A stretch of 64,000 bases of DNA, from assembly GCA_026120185.1 (NCBI GenBank), contig JANUWF010002207.1:1736001-1800000 (forward strand), read 5' to 3'. The translations under genes and the position numbers were made by a program. The DNA is from Voacanga thouarsii (lineage: Eukaryota > Streptophyta > Magnoliopsida > Gentianales > Apocynaceae). Below the pieces are notes generated by a model, which made no database searches, was not told the origin of the DNA, and saw nothing but the letters and a program-made list of their open reading frames with translations. Positions 60,476 to 64,000 of this stretch are shown one piece after another (the first letter of the stretch is position 1; every line of letters starts with the position of its first letter).

Positions 60476-63320
60476 TTTCTACACCTGATATATGGGTAAT
60501 AGACAGTGGATATGGATCTCGTTTGTGCAATCAGTTGAAAGGACTAAAGAGCAATAGGAAGCTGGAGAAAAGATGATATTGACCTTCATGTAGCAAATGA
60601 AGCAAAGGTTGCTTCCCTTGCTGTTGGGACTTATCATCTACCCTTGCTTTCCAATTTAATTCTAGAAGTAGAAAAATATTATTATATGCCTTTTATTTAA
60701 ATTATTATCTCAGTTGCTTGTTTGTATATGCTTGGATTTCATTTAATTTTTAAGAATAAACATTCTTCTTTTTCATTAAATGATATCTATTATGGTACTG
60801 CAACTTTGATCAATGGTTTATATATTTTAGAAATGGAAAATCAAGTTCTCAATATAAACAATAAAAGGCCAAGAAAAGATAACACAAACATATCTTACTT
60901 ATGACATTGTCATTTAGGCCATGAAAATAAAAATCACATTTCTAAGTTACATAAGTATGGTAATTTAGGCTCATTTGATTTTGAATCAATAAAACTTATG
61001 AATTTTACTTATTGGGAAAAATAACAAAAACCACTTTTTCTAAGAAAGGGGAAAGTGCTAAGCAATTATTGGAACTAATACATACTAATGTATGTGGACC
61101 AATGACATCGCAAGGAAGAAGGGGTTATCAATGCATCATAGCCTTCATTAATGATTATTCTCAATTTGGGCATCTGTATTTAATAAAATACAAATCTAAA
61201 GCATTTGACAAGAATCTCATAGATATAGTTCGATCATTGATGGCTTTTGCTGATCTGTCAAAATTATTTTGAGAATATGCACTAGAGAACTACTGTTTGT
61301 TTTCTTAACAGAGTTTCATAAAAAACGGTTGACAATGCCCCATTTGAGCTATTTCATGGTAAAAGGTAACTCACATGAGAATTTAGGGATGTCCTACTTA
61401 TGTAAAGACGATAAAGTTCGACAAATTAGAGAATAAGTTTGACAAGTGTTTATTTGTTGGATATCCAAAAGAATCTCATAGATATTATTTCTATGTCCCT
61501 ATTGAAAATAAGGTATTTGTTTCAAGGCATGTTGTTTTCCTAGAGAAGGAATTCGGGCTTTAGGGAGATAGTTGGAGCAAAATTGAACTTAGTAAAGTTC
61601 AAGAAGCACAAACAAACAATGATCAACCAGCTGGTCCTAAATCTATTGATAAAATAGATGAACCATTTAATACACAAGAACTTCATAGGTTAAATAGGAT
61701 ACATGTGGCACCTAAGAGGTATGGATTTCTTATCACTGACCATAATGACATATCGCTTATAGAAGAAGATGAGCCTACCACTTATGAAAAAGTTCTGAAT
61801 AGTTCAGAATCTGATAAATGGCTTGAAGCCATGAAGTCAGAAATGAATTCTATGTATAACAACCAAGTTTGGACTTTAGTTGATCCACCTGAAGAGATAA
61901 AACCTATAGGGTGAAAATGGGGTTTCAAGAAGAAAACCAACATGGATGGTAAAACGATTACCTAGAAGGCATGACTGGTTGCAAAAGGTTATCGTCAGAA
62001 GCAAAGTATTAACTATGACAAAACATTTTCACCAGTAGCATTAATGAAATTCATTAGGATACTTCTAGCAGTTGCTACTCATTATAATTATGAAATTTAG
62101 TAAATGGATATGAAACCACCTTTCTTTAATGAAAATCTGACTGGGAAAGTGTACACGACATAACCTGGGTGTTTTGCATCTAAGGATCACACTAAAATGT
62201 GCAGGTCACAAAGGTCTATTTATGGACTAAAGCAAGCTTATAGGAGTTGGAACATCTATTTTGATGAAATAATTAAAGAATTCGATTTCAAACAAAACAT
62301 GAATGAAACTTATGTAAACAAGAAGGTTAGTATGAGTGTAATTGTTTTCTTATTACTACATGTAGATGACATATTGCTAAACAGGAAATGATAACTCTAA
62401 TATACAATTAGTCAGGATTTGGTTATCAAAGAAGTTATCTATGAAAGATCTTGGAGATGCTATTTATATTCTGGTGTTAAGGATCTATAGAGATAGATCA
62501 AATAAGTCGTTTGGTCTTTTACGGTTTACGTACATACACAACGTTCAAAAGAAGTTTTGCATGGATCAATCTAAGAAGGGATTCTTACCCATGACCCATA
62601 GCATAAGCCTTTCAAAATCTATATGTTCGAAGATAAAGGATGAAATGGACCACATAAGAAAGATACAATATGTTTTGACAATTGGTTTTATCATGTATAA
62701 TATGATATGTACTAGGTCCGATGTATCTTATGCTCTTATTTTGACGAGCAGATACAAATCTAACCTAGGAGAAGGTCATTGGGTGGTTATCAAGAATATC
62801 CTTAAGTACTTAAGAAGAACTGAGGATGTATTCTTGGTCTATGGATATGGTCACTTACATGTCAAAGGGTATACTGATGCCAGTTTCTAATATGGTAAGG
62901 ATGATTGCAAATCCTAAATAAGACACATGTTCACTTATTGGAGGTGGGGCAGTTAGTTGGAAATGTTCCGAACAAGATACACCTACTGACTCAACCACTG
63001 AAGTTGAGTACATAGCGGCTTTCGAAACAACTAAAGCGGCGGCATAGATCAAAATGTTGGTTATAGAAATTGTTAATCCAATACACTTATATTGTGATAA
63101 CTATCGAGCTATTGGACAAGCAAAAAAACCACAGTCTCATTAGCGATCCAAATATGAACTTTGGCACTATCACTTGATTAGAGAAATCATTGATAGAAAG
63201 GATGTAAAATAAAGAGAGTTCTCATTGATTAGAACATAGCTAATCTATTAACAAAAGAATCATCCCAAAAGAAAAATGATGGTTATGTTCAATCATTTAG
63301 TATTCGATATTGAATTATTG
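60476..63320 (+). pseudogene. Copia H pol (broken, integrase deletion)
   Basis: The protease site WVIDSGYGSRLCNQ lies near 60496. Integrase: HCHLGHENKNH, then CGPMTSQGRRGYQ (61012-61272). There KYKSKAFDK passes directly to NLIDIVRSLMAFADLSKLF, so the segment holding the second Asp and the Glu is missing. RT: KWLEAMKSEMNSMYNNQVW, then [14 protein letters not shown] and LLHVDDILL, where Tyr of YVDD is His. RNase H: VKGYTDASF at its start. There are many stops and several frameshifts. Confidence 0.88.
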
Positions 63321-63327
63321 GGTCTAG

Positions 63328-63341
63328 TGTAAGTGGGACAA
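63328..63341 (+). other. Polypurine tract of copia H
   Basis: TGTAAGTGGGACAA lies directly before the 3' LTR start TATTAGGATTATGCCC. Confidence 0.82.
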
Positions 63342-64000
63342 TATTAGGATTATGCCCAAGAAGCAATCATTTTTACAATATAGTTTGCACATTAAATCTG
63401 TAAAAGGCATTCTTTGTCTTTCAATTTCTTTGTTTCATATGTATTAAACTGCTAGATAAAGTCCCAAGTATAATACTGTACTAAGAAAATCATGACAGAG
63501 AATGTAATATAATGTTCCTACTACACTGGAATGTTTTTGTGCTTAAATTATCCATAGTCATAGTATTAATGAGAGAGGACATCATTAATGCACTAATATT
63601 AGTACATGTTATACTTTCTGATTTGATGAAGCGATGGTTTTCATATCCATGATTATTGTGATACTTAAAGTTAACATGTGGATGTTTGTTACTTGTATAA
63701 GTACATTGGAAGACCTAGCTATAAGATAATCATATGAATAACTATTTAGTGCCAATGAAAGAGTCTCACTATAGCAAATGTATAAGTATCCTTATACTTG
63801 AGATCTCTAAGCTACTTTGTTTGCTGATCGTTGTACTTTGATTCAAATCTCTAGAATCCCTACAGGACTGCCTATGGGAAAAGTATTAGATATAATGTAA
63901 AGTAAACGAAAGTAGTTGAGAGGGTCAATAAAAGATTCATTACTTCTAATAGTAGAGGTGTATATCTCATGGACACTTGTATGGAATCATTACTCGAGAA
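63342..64000 (+). repeat. 3' LTR of copia H (partial)
   Basis: Starts TATTAGGATTATGCCCAAG (TG mutated to TA) and runs out of the window; bases from about 63632 onward align with the 5' LTR at 56782 onward. Confidence 0.88.

Larger units (their letters stand above)
56782..64000 (+). mobile_element. Element H: decayed Ty1/copia (A family relative), outermost visible element
   Basis: Plus strand: remainder of the 5' LTR (56782-57729), primer-binding site, leader, gag, pol, polypurine tract and the start of the 3' LTR (63342, running out of the window). Its first LTR part is missing because LTR J interrupts it at 56782; comparison with 63342-63631 suggests about 290 bp lie to the left, outside the window. 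Stops are very frequent and integrase is partly deleted. It is the most decayed copia element here, as expected for the outermost layer. Confidence 0.9.

Overview
The window is plant nuclear DNA, AT-rich and intergenic. It consists of LTR retrotransposons inserted into one another; I find no host gene, tRNA, rRNA or CRISPR array. Three facts point to an angiosperm: Ty1/copia elements with Angela/Tork-type and SIRE/Maximus-type architecture, a Ty3/gypsy element with a C-terminal chromodomain (Tekay-type chromovirus), and initiator-Met-tRNA primer-binding sites (TGGTATCAGAGC) next to the LTRs. The species cannot be named from the sequence. Letters A to K below are my own labels.

The layout is one nested stack. 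The outermost element is copia H (+ strand, 56782 to beyond 64000). Its 5' LTR is interrupted by J, an antisense Angela-type LTR (50940-52438, last base at 56781). J carries the 4.3-kb solo LTR E3 (52439-56775) near its end and is interrupted by F, a SIRE/Maximus-type copia (- strand, 50939 leftwards past the window start). F carries solo LTR K in its 5' LTR (49121-50878), a rearranged copia fragment G in its gag (43974-46163), solo LTR E2 downstream of its third ORF (33798-38130), and the gypsy element D in its 3' LTR (- strand, from 32206 leftwards). The 5' LTR of D is split by solo LTR E1 (25825-30117) and by the complete copia A (+ strand, 7526-25225). Copia A is split inside its primer-binding site by the complete copia B (- strand, 9480-17896).

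Most joins are supported by 5-bp target-site duplications: agatc for A, tcaga for B, attaa for E1, ctaac for E3, gttag for K, and a one-mismatch cagtc/tagtc for E2.

No element looks autonomous. A and B keep recognisable gag, protease, integrase, reverse transcriptase and RNase H but carry stops and frameshifts. Three elements appear to have lost catalytic blocks by internal deletion: the N-terminal part of reverse transcriptase in D, the YVDD block in F, and the integrase D and E residues in H. B looks youngest and A older, in agreement with the nesting order.

Points most worth a second look are an acidic extra ORF between the primer site and gag of D, a tRNA-like A-box/B-box sequence inside the 4.3-kb solo LTRs, hairpin-rich leaders in copia A and B, and the inverted chimera G.
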